Part shown: positions 19,464 through 28,194 of the stretch, in pieces | How positions within the stretch are numbered: position 1 is the stretch's first letter | Layout of the letters: every line of letters starts with the position of its first letter | Assembly: GCA_958295875.1 (NCBI GenBank) | Contig: OY282379.1 | Location: forward strand, 124,001 to 188,000 | Reading direction: 5' to 3' | Origin: an uncultured Pseudomonadales bacterium | GTDB lineage: Bacteria; Pseudomonadota; Gammaproteobacteria; Pseudomonadales; Azotimanducaceae | DNA length: 64,000 nt | Program-made: the position numbers and the translations under genes | Notes under the pieces: model-generated | Seen by the model: only the letters and a program-made list of their open reading frames with translations | The model's database searches: none | Told to the model about the DNA's origin: nothing

Positions 19464-20477
19464 TCAAGAACTGGTCGAAGTGCAACCATCGACATCAGAG
19501 TTATACGACAAAAATACATATCCCTCAGGTTGAACTTGCACGCCAACTGCCCCTATATTGTTCCGATAGCCGGTTGCTTCCCAATAGTAGCCGTATGGGT
19601 CTTTGGACGTTCTGGTTGGCATCCCATACGTTTCGACCAACTGCTTGCCAAGGAACTCGATCACGGCAATCTGTTCTTGCTCTGAATGAAGAACCTTGGT
19701 AGCAGCTCCCAACCTACAGACGCCAGTGCGCTCGGTATATCCGGCAAATACCTGCCCAAATGGATGCGGAAGTTCTCCACGTATGAACTTGTAGCTCATT
19801 CCCGCTTCATTTACGCCATCCGGATCGCCTTCGATTTGTTGGCCCATCCTGTAACCGAAAGGACGCGTCTTCGCGACTTCATCCAAAGTGGAATAGTGTT
19901 GGTAGCAGTGAGTCTGCAACGGCAAAGGCAACTCAAAGAAGGCAAGATCCAAGTCCACCAACTTTGACGCAAATTCATCGTTGCAGTAGTCGGGCCACAT
20001 AGACTCTTCGTTGAACTGCCAAGTATGTCCACCACCTAGCGAAACTCCAAAGTCATGGCCATCATCTCCCGGGTACGTGGAATAGCCGAAGGGCTCGCCA
20101 TCTCCATCATTCGCCCGGCAATGGAGTGCTCCCCATGAATCGATGCTCAAGTCAATGGGGGAGAATCCTGTTTGCCTCGCCCCATGTACTTCTAATGTTG
20201 CCATGGTTTCTCGCTTTCGTTCTTTCGAAAATCGGCGATTGGTAGGCTGGTCTACGATGCGATGCGCTCGCATGACGTAGAGCGCGTCAATCGTTTCTTC
20301 CGCAGCGCAATTGGCCGGTGTTGGTATCTGTTGCCATGCGTACCCGAGTAGGAGCGCGACGACTATGATTGCCAAGAGCTTCAACACTGCTTTCAGTCGC
20401 AATCGTGCCGGTCGCTGCGTCTCGACGGGCCGCCGTGGTTGTGGTCGGGTCTCATGCGCTGTGAGTGCGGTAGCCAT
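19464..20477 (-). CDS. Membrane-anchored protein of unknown function
   Basis: A 337-aa protein I cannot place in a family. A proline/arginine-rich cytosolic start is followed by one span (LLAIIVVALLLGYAWQQI, ~34-51) and a ~280-residue extracytoplasmic part rich in Gly, Tyr and Asp with about six cysteines. Base composition is clearly more AT-rich than the flanking genes and codon use is looser, which suggests transfer. It sits between IS5- and IS481-type remnants. ATG at 20477. Real gene likely; function unknown. Confidence 0.65.
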   Translation of the reverse strand: MATALTAHETRPQPRRPVETQRPARLRLKAVLKLLAIIVVALLLGYAWQQIPTPANCAAEETIDALYVMRAHRIVDQPTNRRFSKERKRETMATLEVHGARQTGFSPIDLSIDSWGALHCRANDGDGEPFGYSTYPGDDGHDFGVSLGGGHTWQFNEESMWPDYCNDEFASKLVDLDLAFFELPLPLQTHCYQHYSTLDEVAKTRPFGYRMGQQIEGDPDGVNEAGMSYKFIRGELPHPFGQVFAGYTERTGVCRLGAATKVLHSEQEQIAVIEFLGKQLVETYGMPTRTSKDPYGYYWEATGYRNNIGAVGVQVQPEGYVFLSYNSDVDGCTSTSS

Positions 20478-20799
20478 GCCGCCGCTCCCTCGGCTTCACT
20501 GCCCATGGGAGGCTCGTAGGACTTGTACGAGGTAAAGCGGGTCAAAAGTAGGCCTACCGTTGCGGAGTTGTTGCCACGCATCGCGTCGAGATTGTCGAGA
20601 GAGCCATGCCCCTTGGCCACGATCGTATCTGCCTTTGGCCAGCAGAGGCAAGCTCTAGACGGGATCAGCACCCGTTTGGGCGGTGTCGCGCCCAAGCGCG
20701 TTCCTGGGCGAGGCCGTCCAACAGCTTTGACATCCGCGAATCGAGACGTCTTGGCCGGCGCGACGTGTCACGGGGCCGAGGGGACCGCGTCGTCGAGAT
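20478..20799 (+). other. Stretch without a recognisable gene
   Basis: The sequence between the unknown membrane protein and the IS481-type remnant shows no open frame with coding character. Short frames on both strands lack family motifs and good ribosome-binding sites. It may be decayed mobile-element DNA. Confidence 0.4.
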
Positions 20800-21012
20800 G
20801 CATACGCTATCCGTGCATCCACCTGAGGCTGCGGGTGGACGGAGACCGACGACGGGGAGGCGCTGCGGCGGCTGCGAGATCTGGAGGGACGCTGGGCCAA
20901 TCGCTGCTGCCGCCGCCCTCGCCGCAGCTCAACGGCACCGTGGAGTGTGCCGACCGCACCGGTGCGTGCCGAGTGCTGGAGCCAGCATCGGGGAGAACTC
21001 GCGTCCGGCACC
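20800..21012 (+). pseudogene. IS481-type (rve/integrase core) transposase remnant
   Basis: The plus-strand translation holds RLRVDGD and later LLPPPSPQLNGTVECADRT. These match the DGGSEF region and the LPPRSPQLNG-x-VER-x-x-RT block around the catalytic Glu of IS481/IS3-like DDE transposases. The Glu is still there but the flanks are scrambled and no complete frame exists. I therefore call it a decayed fragment with approximate limits. Confidence 0.55.
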
Positions 21013-21041
21013 TTCGGGATTTTGGCAGACCTCCCCTACGC

Positions 21042-21614
21042 CTAGCCGCGTGGCGGCACGTCAATGTCCTGCACCACGCCCGGATCATCCGCCCACCATT
21101 GCACGAGCGTGTCTCGATGGGCGCGAATGACGTCGCGTGCGCCCTGATCGCCCCGCAGCGCCATTAGCTCCTCAAAGAAGACCCGCGCAAAGCCGACGGG
21201 ATGCCCCGGCTCGCCCCGATGCATGGGCCGTGCGATGCGCCCCGGGCCCATCATCTCGCACAGCCGCAGCAAGGTGCGCGTGGACACGTTTGGCATATCC
21301 GCCAACCCGATGACGACTTGCTCCCGCGCCCCCGCGGCTTGCACGCCGGCGGCCAAGCTCAAGCCCATCCCCTCGCCGGCGCGGCTGGCGACGACGATGC
21401 GCGGCTGCCAAGGCGCAACCAGTTCCGCGATGGCATCGTCTCCCGGCCGCACCACCACGAACACATCCGCGAACACCTCGGCGTAGCGCGCCACCGTGCG
21501 CGCGACCATGGGTTCGCCTTCGATGAGATGGCGCCGCTTGTCGGCGCCGAAGCGCCGCGACACGCCGGCCGCCAACACGATGGCCGCGATGGCCTCGCGG
21601 TCCGCCGTGGTCAA
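21042..21614 (-). CDS. mocA: MobA-like NTP transferase, molybdenum cofactor cytidylyltransferase type
   Basis: A 190-aa nucleotidyltransferase. The N-terminus IAAIVLAAGVSRRFGADKRRH is the LAAGxSxRxG-x-x-K NTP-binding loop. VVIGLADMPNVSTRTL supplies the metal-binding Asp, and GEPGHPVGFARVFFEEL the base-specificity region of the MocA/MobA group. It probably adds CMP (or GMP) to molybdopterin. The TTG start at 21614 overlaps the xdhC stop (TTGA), so both are made together. The neighbour argues for MocA rather than MobA. Confidence 0.85.
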   Translation of the reverse strand: MTTADREAIAAIVLAAGVSRRFGADKRRHLIEGEPMVARTVARYAEVFADVFVVVRPGDDAIAELVAPWQPRIVVASRAGEGMGLSLAAGVQAAGAREQVVIGLADMPNVSTRTLLRLCEMMGPGRIARPMHRGEPGHPVGFARVFFEELMALRGDQGARDVIRAHRDTLVQWWADDPGVVQDIDVPPRG

Positions 21615-22615
21615 GCTCCGGCGGCGAGGGCCGTCAGGCGCGCCTGCGCGCCGGCAACCGCTTGGTGACGCACCGCGGTGATCTCGGCAAGGATGGCCAC
21701 CGCGATCTCTGGCGGCGTCTTGCTGCCGATGGGCAGGCCAATGGGGGCGCACAGCCGGCCGATCTCGGCATCAGACAAGTCCAGCGCCCGCAGCCGCTCG
21801 CGCCGGTTCGCAGACGTGCGCGTGGAACCCATCGCGCCGACGTAGAACGCCTCCGTCTTCAACGCCTCCATCATGCCCATGTCGTCGATGCGCGGATCGT
21901 GCGTGAGCGCCACGATCGCCGACAGCGGGTCGCTGGCCCGCTCGCGGATCGCATCGTCTGGCATCGCGGCCACCTTGGTGACGCCCGGCACCGCGAAGTC
22001 CTCAAGCAGATGCTCACGCGGGTCGCACACGGTCACCTGAAAATCGAGCGCTTGGGCGATTTCCGCCACATAGGCGGACACCATGCCCGAACCGATGATG
22101 AACAGGTGGAAGCCGGGGCCGTAAGTGTGTGTGAGGCACTGCGCTTCAGCATCGAACTCCAGCGGCTCCCGTGTGGGCACATCCACGGTGGCGAACCGCC
22201 GCTCATTCAGCCACACTGTGCGCCGCGCGCAGCCACGTCCGGCCACGCGGGCATCCAGCGCGGCAAAGTGCTCGCGGGTGCGCGCATCCGCCGCTAATGG
22301 CTCCACCACAATGTCCAGATGGCCGCCACACGGCAGCCCCAAGCGCTCCGTCTCCTCTGGGGTGATGCCGTACTGGAAGAACGCCGCAGCGTCTTTGGCG
22401 AGGGCGCCGCTGGTGAGCTTCTCCAGCAGGTCGTCCTCGACGCAGCCGCCGGACAACGAGCCCACCATCTGCCCAGCGCGGTTGCAGGTGAGGAGCGACC
22501 CCACCGGCCGCGGCGAAGACCCCCAAGTGGCCACCACCGTGGCCAGCCAGCAAGGCTCGCCGGCGTCCAGCCATCTGTGGACTTGGCCGAGAACTTGTCG
22601 GTCTACCGCTTGCAT
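21611..22615 (-). CDS. xdhC: XdhC/CoxI family molybdenum-hydroxylase maturation factor
   Basis: A 334-aa protein that inserts the sulfurated Mo cofactor into xanthine-dehydrogenase-type enzymes. The N-terminal XdhC/CoxI domain has WLATVVATWGSSPRPVGS and GSLSGGCVEDDL. The C-terminal Rossmann domain has LFIIGSGMVSAYVAEIA and YVGAMGSTRTSANRRERL, then PIGLPIGSKTPPEIAVAILAEI. The ATG at 22615 fits the family start. Coupled to mocA downstream. No structural molybdenum-hydroxylase genes lie in the window. Confidence 0.92.
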   Translation of the reverse strand: MQAVDRQVLGQVHRWLDAGEPCWLATVVATWGSSPRPVGSLLTCNRAGQMVGSLSGGCVEDDLLEKLTSGALAKDAAAFFQYGITPEETERLGLPCGGHLDIVVEPLAADARTREHFAALDARVAGRGCARRTVWLNERRFATVDVPTREPLEFDAEAQCLTHTYGPGFHLFIIGSGMVSAYVAEIAQALDFQVTVCDPREHLLEDFAVPGVTKVAAMPDDAIRERASDPLSAIVALTHDPRIDDMGMMEALKTEAFYVGAMGSTRTSANRRERLRALDLSDAEIGRLCAPIGLPIGSKTPPEIAVAILAEITAVRHQAVAGAQARLTALAAGA

Positions 22616-22990
22616 TGCCGGCAGTGTAGAGCAAGGCCCAAACATCGTCCAACTCAAGAACTGTCCAATGTCATGTGAGTATCCGTATTGCAAGTGTCGA
22701 TTTAGCGCTGTACATGCATGTGCCTCCGGCTGCTGACCATGGCTCCGGTCTTCGGAGTGTCAGTCCGGGGGCTGGAAGCGGGAGAGGTCGAATGTGCCAC
22801 CTTTGTACCTCTTTTCTCGGTGCGAATCGCTGGGGAAGGTCTGAACAGTGCGCCGATCTGCGGCCGCGAGTCCGCGAGAGCGGCTTCGGCGGCATTTTGG
22901 GCGCGGAACCGCCGGGAAGATGGCGCGATTCCGCCGCTTCGACGCCGTTTCCGGCCTCTTCGCCGCCCTCCGGGCGCGCGGGCACCGCGT
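22616..22990. other. Intergenic stretch, nothing recognised
   Basis: 375 bases upstream of xdhC. The frames open here have no family motifs. The minus-strand DNA next to 22991 follows the stop of the IS5-type remnant and may be element tail, but I see no inverted repeat I would trust. Confidence 0.4.
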
Positions 22991-23098
22991 TCACCCACCA
23001 AGCCTCCGCTCGGCGATCGGCAGGTCGGCGAAGCGCAGCAGCGCCATCCGCTGCGCGTTCTTGCGCAGCCCCCGGTAGCGCGCCTTGCCGTACAGCGC
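22991..23098 (-). pseudogene. C-terminal remnant of an IS5-type transposase
   Basis: Directly after the nuclease stop, the minus strand reads LYGKARYRGLRKNAQRMALL, then LRFADLPIAERRLGG and a stop. K-x-RYRGL-x-KN followed by a hydrophobic tail is the usual C-terminus of IS5-type transposases. The catalytic part is missing. Together with 19148-19262 it brackets about 4 kb in inverted orientation. Confidence 0.65.
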
Positions 23099-23830
23099 TC
23101 AGCCGAGAAACAATTCCTTCTCTATCAACTTTAGGTATCTATTCATGTAGGAATAGTCTGGGCTCTGCCTTTGCGCTCGAAGCTGAACACTAAAGCCAGG
23201 GTGAATCTTGTCTTCAGAATCAAAGAGAACCAGCCCGATACCAAACACTTGACAGAGGGAGTCCAATCTCTGGATTTCCTCGTCTCCTGATGAATCCGGT
23301 ACAACCAGATAGGACTTGTGGCTGAACAGGCAATAGGCGCAGGCTTGGCCAAAGCCCGTTACGAGATCGTTGGTATTTGTCTTTATTTCTGCGGATACTA
23401 TTTCGGTTTGCATTTTCACGATGTCGCCTCGTGCCGCATCCTTCCTACCGATTACATCGGGCGTCCCCCACTTCTTGCCAAATTTCGCTCGGCCAAGCGG
23501 TATCGCCTTCGTCACTTCTTCCATGTCTCCCACAATAAAATCTGCGAAACTAGCATAGAAGCTTTCTTCCTTGACAGATTCGCGCATTTTCTTCTTTGGT
23601 CTTTGCTGTCCATTGCCAACATGCTCGACGTGGACGTACAGACCACGGGACGGCTTCTTAATCAGTTTTGAGCTTGTCGGAGCGCCGATAATGACAGCTC
23701 TAATAGTGTTTTTGTTTAACGAAGTAGCTTTGTGGATAGCTTCGCATAGCTCCGTATATCGAAATCCTTGTGGTCTTTTCTCTAGCAGTGATTCTGCAAC
23801 ATTGAGAATCTGCTCCCCTCTCTCGGCCAT
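23099..23830 (-). CDS. Winged-helix plus PD-(D/E)XK nuclease-like protein, possible defence or restriction enzyme
   Basis: A 243-aa protein with two parts. Residues 1-70 look like a HARE/winged-helix DNA-binding domain (RYTELCEAIHKATSLNKNTI, RGLYVH). Residues 90-215 carry a PD-(D/E)XK nuclease pattern: Pro124-Asp125 (WGTPDVIGRK), Glu148-x-Lys150 (SAEIKT) and a following Gln (GFGQACAY). No methyltransferase is adjacent. The gene is visibly AT-richer than its surroundings and abuts an IS5-type remnant, which points to recent transfer. A stand-alone type II or modification-dependent endonuclease is the best guess; I do not recognise the exact family. ATG at 23830. Confidence 0.65.
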   Translation of the reverse strand: MAERGEQILNVAESLLEKRPQGFRYTELCEAIHKATSLNKNTIRAVIIGAPTSSKLIKKPSRGLYVHVEHVGNGQQRPKKKMRESVKEESFYASFADFIVGDMEEVTKAIPLGRAKFGKKWGTPDVIGRKDAARGDIVKMQTEIVSAEIKTNTNDLVTGFGQACAYCLFSHKSYLVVPDSSGDEEIQRLDSLCQVFGIGLVLFDSEDKIHPGFSVQLRAQRQSPDYSYMNRYLKLIEKELFLG

Positions 23831-24297
23831 GTTGGGTTACTTCCTCCAAAGTTGGTTGCTCGACTGAGCTTGACCGTATCACAGACTTGCCCGCTCCGCA
23901 AGGCGTTGAAAGGGCTCAGCACCTTCTGGACGGTGCCGCGCCCGAGGGAGTCCTTGGGCGCGGCGGTTCGGCATTGCTAGAGCCAGTGCTAAGGCGAGCT
24001 CACCTGCCCCGCCACGAACTAGGCCCTCGCCCTCTACCTCGACTACAAGCCGACCGCGCCAAGGTGCGCAACGGAGAACAAGGCCCCGTGATGCGCCCGA
24101 CCACGCAGCCTGCCCGCCTACTCTGTAGAATGCTCGCCTCCGTGGAATGTCCGCCTAGGTCGGCTGCTAGGCCATGTGCGCCGTCCGAGCGTGGCGCCAA
24201 CCGCCCGGCCCAACGTCACGCAAGTGAATCGCAGCCATGCCCGTGGGCCGCGCAGCTTGGCGACGGCAAGCATTTTCTGGGCACAAAGGAGAAACTG
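23831..24297. other. Non-coding stretch upstream of pepN
   Basis: About 470 bases between the nuclease start and pepN. The pepN frame stays open leftward to 23887, but the extra residues have no aminopeptidase resemblance. I see no intact gene. The only functional mark is the pepN ribosome-binding site (AAGGAG, 24286-24291). Confidence 0.45.
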
Positions 24298-26940
24298 GTG
24301 CAGAACCCCGTGACCCTTCGGCAGGACTACGAACCCTATCCGTTCCGGCTGGACGCAACGCATTTGGCCTTCGACCTCCGCGACGGCTTTGCCACCGTGC
24401 GGGCAGACCTGCACTTTGACGGACCCGGCGGGGCGCTGCGGCTTGCTGGCGAGGGGCTGACGCTCGAAGGCGTGGCCGTGGACGGACGCGAGCTCGGCGA
24501 CAACGAGTTCGCGGTGGACGACGAGTCGCTCACCCTCTTCGACGTGCCGCGCCGCTGCGTGGTGACAGTGCGCACCCGCATCGAACCGGAGCGAAACAAG
24601 GCCCTTGAAGGGCTGTACAAGTCTGGCGGCATCTACTGCACCCAGTGCGAGCCCGAGGGCTTTCGCCGTATGGTGTACTACCCAGACCGGCCCGACGTCC
24701 TGTCGCGCTTCACCACCACCATCACCGCCGATGCCGCAGCGCATCCAGTGATGCTCTCCAACGGCAACTTGGTGCGCGAAGCGGTGCGCGACGGCCGCCG
24801 CACCGTGACCTGGGAAGACCCATTCCCGAAGCCCAGCTACCTGTTTGCGCTGGTCGCTGGCGACCTCGCGGCGTTGGAGGACACCTTCGTCACGCGCTCC
24901 GGGCGCGAGGTGGCGCTGCGCATCTACGCGCCGGCGCACCTGATCGGCCAATGCGGCTACGCCATGGGTGCCCTGAAGCGCGCCATGCGGTGGGACGAAG
25001 AGCGCTTCGGGCGCGAATACGATCTCGACATCTTCATGATCGTCGCCGTGGAGGATTTCAACGCCGGCGCGATGGAGAACAAGGGCCTCAACATCTTCAA
25101 CACCACCTGCGTGCTGGCCTCGTCAGACACCGCCACGGATGCCGGCTACCAGCGCGTCGAGGCGGTGGTCGCCCACGAGTACTTCCACAATTGGAGCGGC
25201 AACCGAGTCACCTGCCGGGATTGGTTTCAACTGAGCCTGAAGGAAGGCTTCACCGTGTATCGGGACGCCGAGTTCAGCGCCGACATGAACTCCCCAACGG
25301 TGCGGCGCCTGGAGGCCGTGGAGTTCCTCCGCGACGTGCAGTTCCCAGAAGACGCGGGCCCCTTGGCCCACGCCGTGCGCCCGGACTCATACGAGGAAAT
25401 CAACAACTTCTACACGACGACGGTTTACGAGAAGGGCGCGGAGGTCATCCGCATGATGTCCGTGCTGCTCGGCGCCGAGCGTTTCCGCGCCGGTTGCGAC
25501 CTCTACTTCGAGCGCCACGACGGGCAGGCCGTCGCCATCGAAGACTTTGCCGCGGCCATGGAATCCGCTTCCGGCGTCGATCTCACGCAGTTCCGGCGTT
25601 GGTATGCGCAGGCCGGCACCCCGACGCTCACGGTGACGGAGCGCCGCGACGAAGGCGGCCTGTCACTCACCGTCGAGCAGGCGTGCCCGCCCACGCCTGG
25701 CCAGCCGGAGAAGGCGCCCTTCCACATCCCGCTGGCGTTGGGATTGGTTGGCCCCGGCGGCGAAGACCTGCTGGCCGGCGCCACCGTGGAGGTGACCGGC
25801 GATGCGCGCGTGGAGCGCCCAAACGCGGATGGCACCCTCGTCGCCCACCTCGTGGAACGGCGCACTGCGCTGCGCCTCGAGAACGCCCCGGCAGACGCTC
25901 ACGTCAGTTTCCTGCGCGGCTTCTCGGCGCCGGTGAAGGTGCGATACCCACGCCCCGCGGCAGACTTGGCCTTCTTGGCCGCCCGAGACCCAGATGGCTT
26001 CGCTCGTTGCGATGCCGCCCTGTCCCTATTGACCGCAGCCATTGCCGACGCCGACGAGGGCGATGGCCTGAACGCGGACGTCGAAGCTGTCTTCGACACG
26101 CTGCTCGACGCCGCGGCAGAGGCGCCGGACGATGGCGAGGCGAAGGCGCTGTTGGTGGTGGCCATGCGCCTGCCGCGGGCGCAATACCTGTTGGAGCAAA
26201 ACCCAGGCACGGACATCCTGCGTTGGCAGCGCCGGCGCGACACCCTGCGCCTCCGGCTCGCCGAGCGCTTCGAAGACCGCTGGCTCGCGCTCTACGAAGG
26301 CAACGTGGAGCAAGGCGGCTACGAGACGACGGCACCCGCCTTCGCGCGGCGGCAACTCAAGAACCACGCGCTCGCCATGCATGCGCTCGCGGCGGCGGAC
26401 GGGGCGAGCCGCTTGGAGGCGCACCTCGCCAACGCCGACAATCTGACCGACCGCGTTGCCGCCTTGGCGGCGCTCTTGAACCTGCCCAGCGTCACCGCGG
26501 CGCGTCGGCAAGCGATTTGCGACGCCTTCTACGCAGATTGGGGAGACCAACCGCTGCTGGTGGACATCTGGCTGCGCCTGCAGGCGGGCAGCGAGGCGCC
26601 CGGGGCGCTGTCGCTGGTGCGAGCGTTGGAGCGGCATCCCGTCTTCGACGCAGACAATCCCAACAAGGTGCGCGCGCTCATCGGCGCCTTCTGCGGCAAC
26701 GTGCCGAACTTTCATGCCGAGGACGGCGCCGGCTATCACTTCCTGCGCGAGCGCATCGCCCGGCTCGACGCAAAGAACCCGAACATCGCGGCGCGCCTCG
26801 CCACGCCCCTCACCCGCTGGCGACAGCATAATGCCGACCGCGGCCGTTTGATGCGGGGCAACTTGGCGACACTCGCCGACGGAGACCTGTCGCCGAACTT
26901 GCGCGAGGTGGTGTCCAAGGCGCTGGCCGAAGCGCCGTGA
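24298..26940 (+). CDS. pepN: Aminopeptidase N (M1 family)
   Basis: An 880-aa cytosolic zinc aminopeptidase close to the E. coli length. The exopeptidase motif GAMEN is at 257-261. The zinc site HEYFH (His293, Glu294, His297) is followed 19 residues later by Glu316 in LKEGFTVYRD. The long C-terminal helical region (~590-880) is complete. The GTG at 24298 follows AAGGAG with a good spacer and leads into NPVTLRQDYEPYPF, the usual PepN start. Transcribed alone or with the small VOC gene 46 bases downstream. Confidence 0.96.
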   Translation: MQNPVTLRQDYEPYPFRLDATHLAFDLRDGFATVRADLHFDGPGGALRLAGEGLTLEGVAVDGRELGDNEFAVDDESLTLFDVPRRCVVTVRTRIEPERNKALEGLYKSGGIYCTQCEPEGFRRMVYYPDRPDVLSRFTTTITADAAAHPVMLSNGNLVREAVRDGRRTVTWEDPFPKPSYLFALVAGDLAALEDTFVTRSGREVALRIYAPAHLIGQCGYAMGALKRAMRWDEERFGREYDLDIFMIVAVEDFNAGAMENKGLNIFNTTCVLASSDTATDAGYQRVEAVVAHEYFHNWSGNRVTCRDWFQLSLKEGFTVYRDAEFSADMNSPTVRRLEAVEFLRDVQFPEDAGPLAHAVRPDSYEEINNFYTTTVYEKGAEVIRMMSVLLGAERFRAGCDLYFERHDGQAVAIEDFAAAMESASGVDLTQFRRWYAQAGTPTLTVTERRDEGGLSLTVEQACPPTPGQPEKAPFHIPLALGLVGPGGEDLLAGATVEVTGDARVERPNADGTLVAHLVERRTALRLENAPADAHVSFLRGFSAPVKVRYPRPAADLAFLAARDPDGFARCDAALSLLTAAIADADEGDGLNADVEAVFDTLLDAAAEAPDDGEAKALLVVAMRLPRAQYLLEQNPGTDILRWQRRRDTLRLRLAERFEDRWLALYEGNVEQGGYETTAPAFARRQLKNHALAMHALAAADGASRLEAHLANADNLTDRVAALAALLNLPSVTAARRQAICDAFYADWGDQPLLVDIWLRLQAGSEAPGALSLVRALERHPVFDADNPNKVRALIGAFCGNVPNFHAEDGAGYHFLRERIARLDAKNPNIAARLATPLTRWRQHNADRGRLMRGNLATLADGDLSPNLREVVSKALAEAP

Positions 26941-26986
26941 TGCCGCCACACGCAACACCCATTGACTGCCGAAGGGAACAAACCCG

Positions 26987-27463
26987 ATGACAGACCCAGC
27001 ACCCATTGGCCGACTCGACCACATCGGCATCGCCGTTCACAGCATCGACAAGGCGCTGCCGTTCTTCACCCAAGCCTTGGGCGCCAAACTGCGCCAGACG
27101 GTCGAGCGGCCGGACGGCGGCTTCCGCCTCGCCATCCTAGACCTGCACGAATTCTGCATCGAGCTCTTGGAGCCCACCAACGAGAACGGCTTCCTCGCCA
27201 AACACTTGGCGCAGCGGGGCGAAGGCGTCCACCACATCACCCTGCAGACGCCGGATCTGGCGCATAAGGCAGAGGCCCTTGAGGCGGCTGGGATTCGCGT
27301 CGTGGACAAAGAGTTCGACGACCCCGGCAACATCGGCGCGTTCATCTCGCCGCGCAGCGCCCACGGCGTGCTCATCCAACTCGGCCAGACGTTGGGGCCA
27401 TTGAACAACCAGCCCTATTGGGAGCGTGAGGCGGCGCCAGAGTCACCAACTGACGCCGATTGA
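26987..27463 (+). CDS. VOC-family protein, methylmalonyl-CoA epimerase-like
   Basis: A 158-aa two-module vicinal-oxygen-chelate protein. GRLDHIGIAVHSIDKALPFF gives the first metal His and GEGVHHITLQTPDL the second. The overall pattern is that of methylmalonyl-CoA epimerase. However the position of the last metal ligand, normally Glu in GVL-x-E-L, reads GVLIQLGQ, so Gln replaces Glu. It may be an altered epimerase or a different VOC lyase/isomerase. Eleven bases separate it from the O-methyltransferase start, so the two are probably cotranscribed. Confidence 0.8.
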   Translation: MTDPAPIGRLDHIGIAVHSIDKALPFFTQALGAKLRQTVERPDGGFRLAILDLHEFCIELLEPTNENGFLAKHLAQRGEGVHHITLQTPDLAHKAEALEAAGIRVVDKEFDDPGNIGAFISPRSAHGVLIQLGQTLGPLNNQPYWEREAAPESPTDAD

Positions 27464-27474
27464 CGGAGACGCGA

Positions 27475-28137
27475 ATGTCCAGCCACACGATTCAGATGAC
27501 AGCGGCGCTGAGCGAGTACCTATTGCTCGGCGCGGCAGAATCCCCGGCGGCGCGGCGTCTCCGGGAAGAGACGCAGGAGCTTGGCCGCGTGAGCGGCATG
27601 CAGGTGTCGCCGGAGCAAGGCGCCTTCATGGCGCTGTTGGTCAAGCTCATCGGCGCGCGGCGCACCCTTGAAGTGGGCACGTTCACCGGCTACAGCGCAC
27701 TGATGGTGGCGCAGGCTCTGCCACCGGACGGGCGCCTCGTGGCCTGCGACGTGTCCGCGCAATGGACTGCCGTGGGGCAGCGCCATTGGGCCGCGGCTGG
27801 CGTCGCCGACAAGATCGACCTCAGGCTGGCGCCGGCCATCGAGACGCTGGATGCCCTCATCGCAGCCGGCGAATCCGGCAGTTTCGACTTCGCCTTCATC
27901 GACGCGGACAAAGAAAACTACGACGCCTATTACGAGCGCTGCCTCACCCTGCTGAAGCGCCGTGGCGTAGTCGCCATCGACAACGTGCTGTGGGGCGGCC
28001 GCGTGGCAGATCCCACCCAATCAGACCCTGCCACCCAAGCCATCCGCGCGCTGAACGAGAAGGTGCGCGCCGACACGCGGGTTGATGCCGCCATGCTACC
28101 CGTCGGCGATGGGCTGACGCTGGCGATGAAGCACTAG
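27475..28137 (+). CDS. Class I O-methyltransferase (caffeoyl-CoA OMT type)
   Basis: A 220-aa SAM-dependent O-methyltransferase of the cation-dependent family. RRTLEVGTFTGYSALMVAQAL is motif I, RLVACDVSAQW the acidic strand, DFAFIDADKENYDAYY holds the metal-binding Asp, and GGVV-like RGVVAIDNVLWGGRVAD the next metal Asp-Asn. Typical substrates are catechol-type phenolics; none is evident here. ATG at 27475 has GGAG six bases upstream; a TTG at 27460 overlapping the previous stop is the alternative. Confidence 0.9.
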   Translation: MSSHTIQMTAALSEYLLLGAAESPAARRLREETQELGRVSGMQVSPEQGAFMALLVKLIGARRTLEVGTFTGYSALMVAQALPPDGRLVACDVSAQWTAVGQRHWAAAGVADKIDLRLAPAIETLDALIAAGESGSFDFAFIDADKENYDAYYERCLTLLKRRGVVAIDNVLWGGRVADPTQSDPATQAIRALNEKVRADTRVDAAMLPVGDGLTLAMKH

Positions 28138-28194
28138 CCGGTTGCGCGCTAGCCCTGTCGCTGCAGCGGGCCGCCGCCGCGTCCATGCGCCGCA

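Noticed and set aside
19333..19533. Short plus-strand frame (66 aa) with a weak AAGGATGAA site
   Set aside because: It runs into the opposite-strand membrane-protein gene, has no recognisable domain and a competing frame in the same place. Too little to call.
23887..24297. N-terminal extension of the pepN frame
   Set aside because: No similarity in style to PepN. A good ribosome-binding site and the family start point to GTG 24298.
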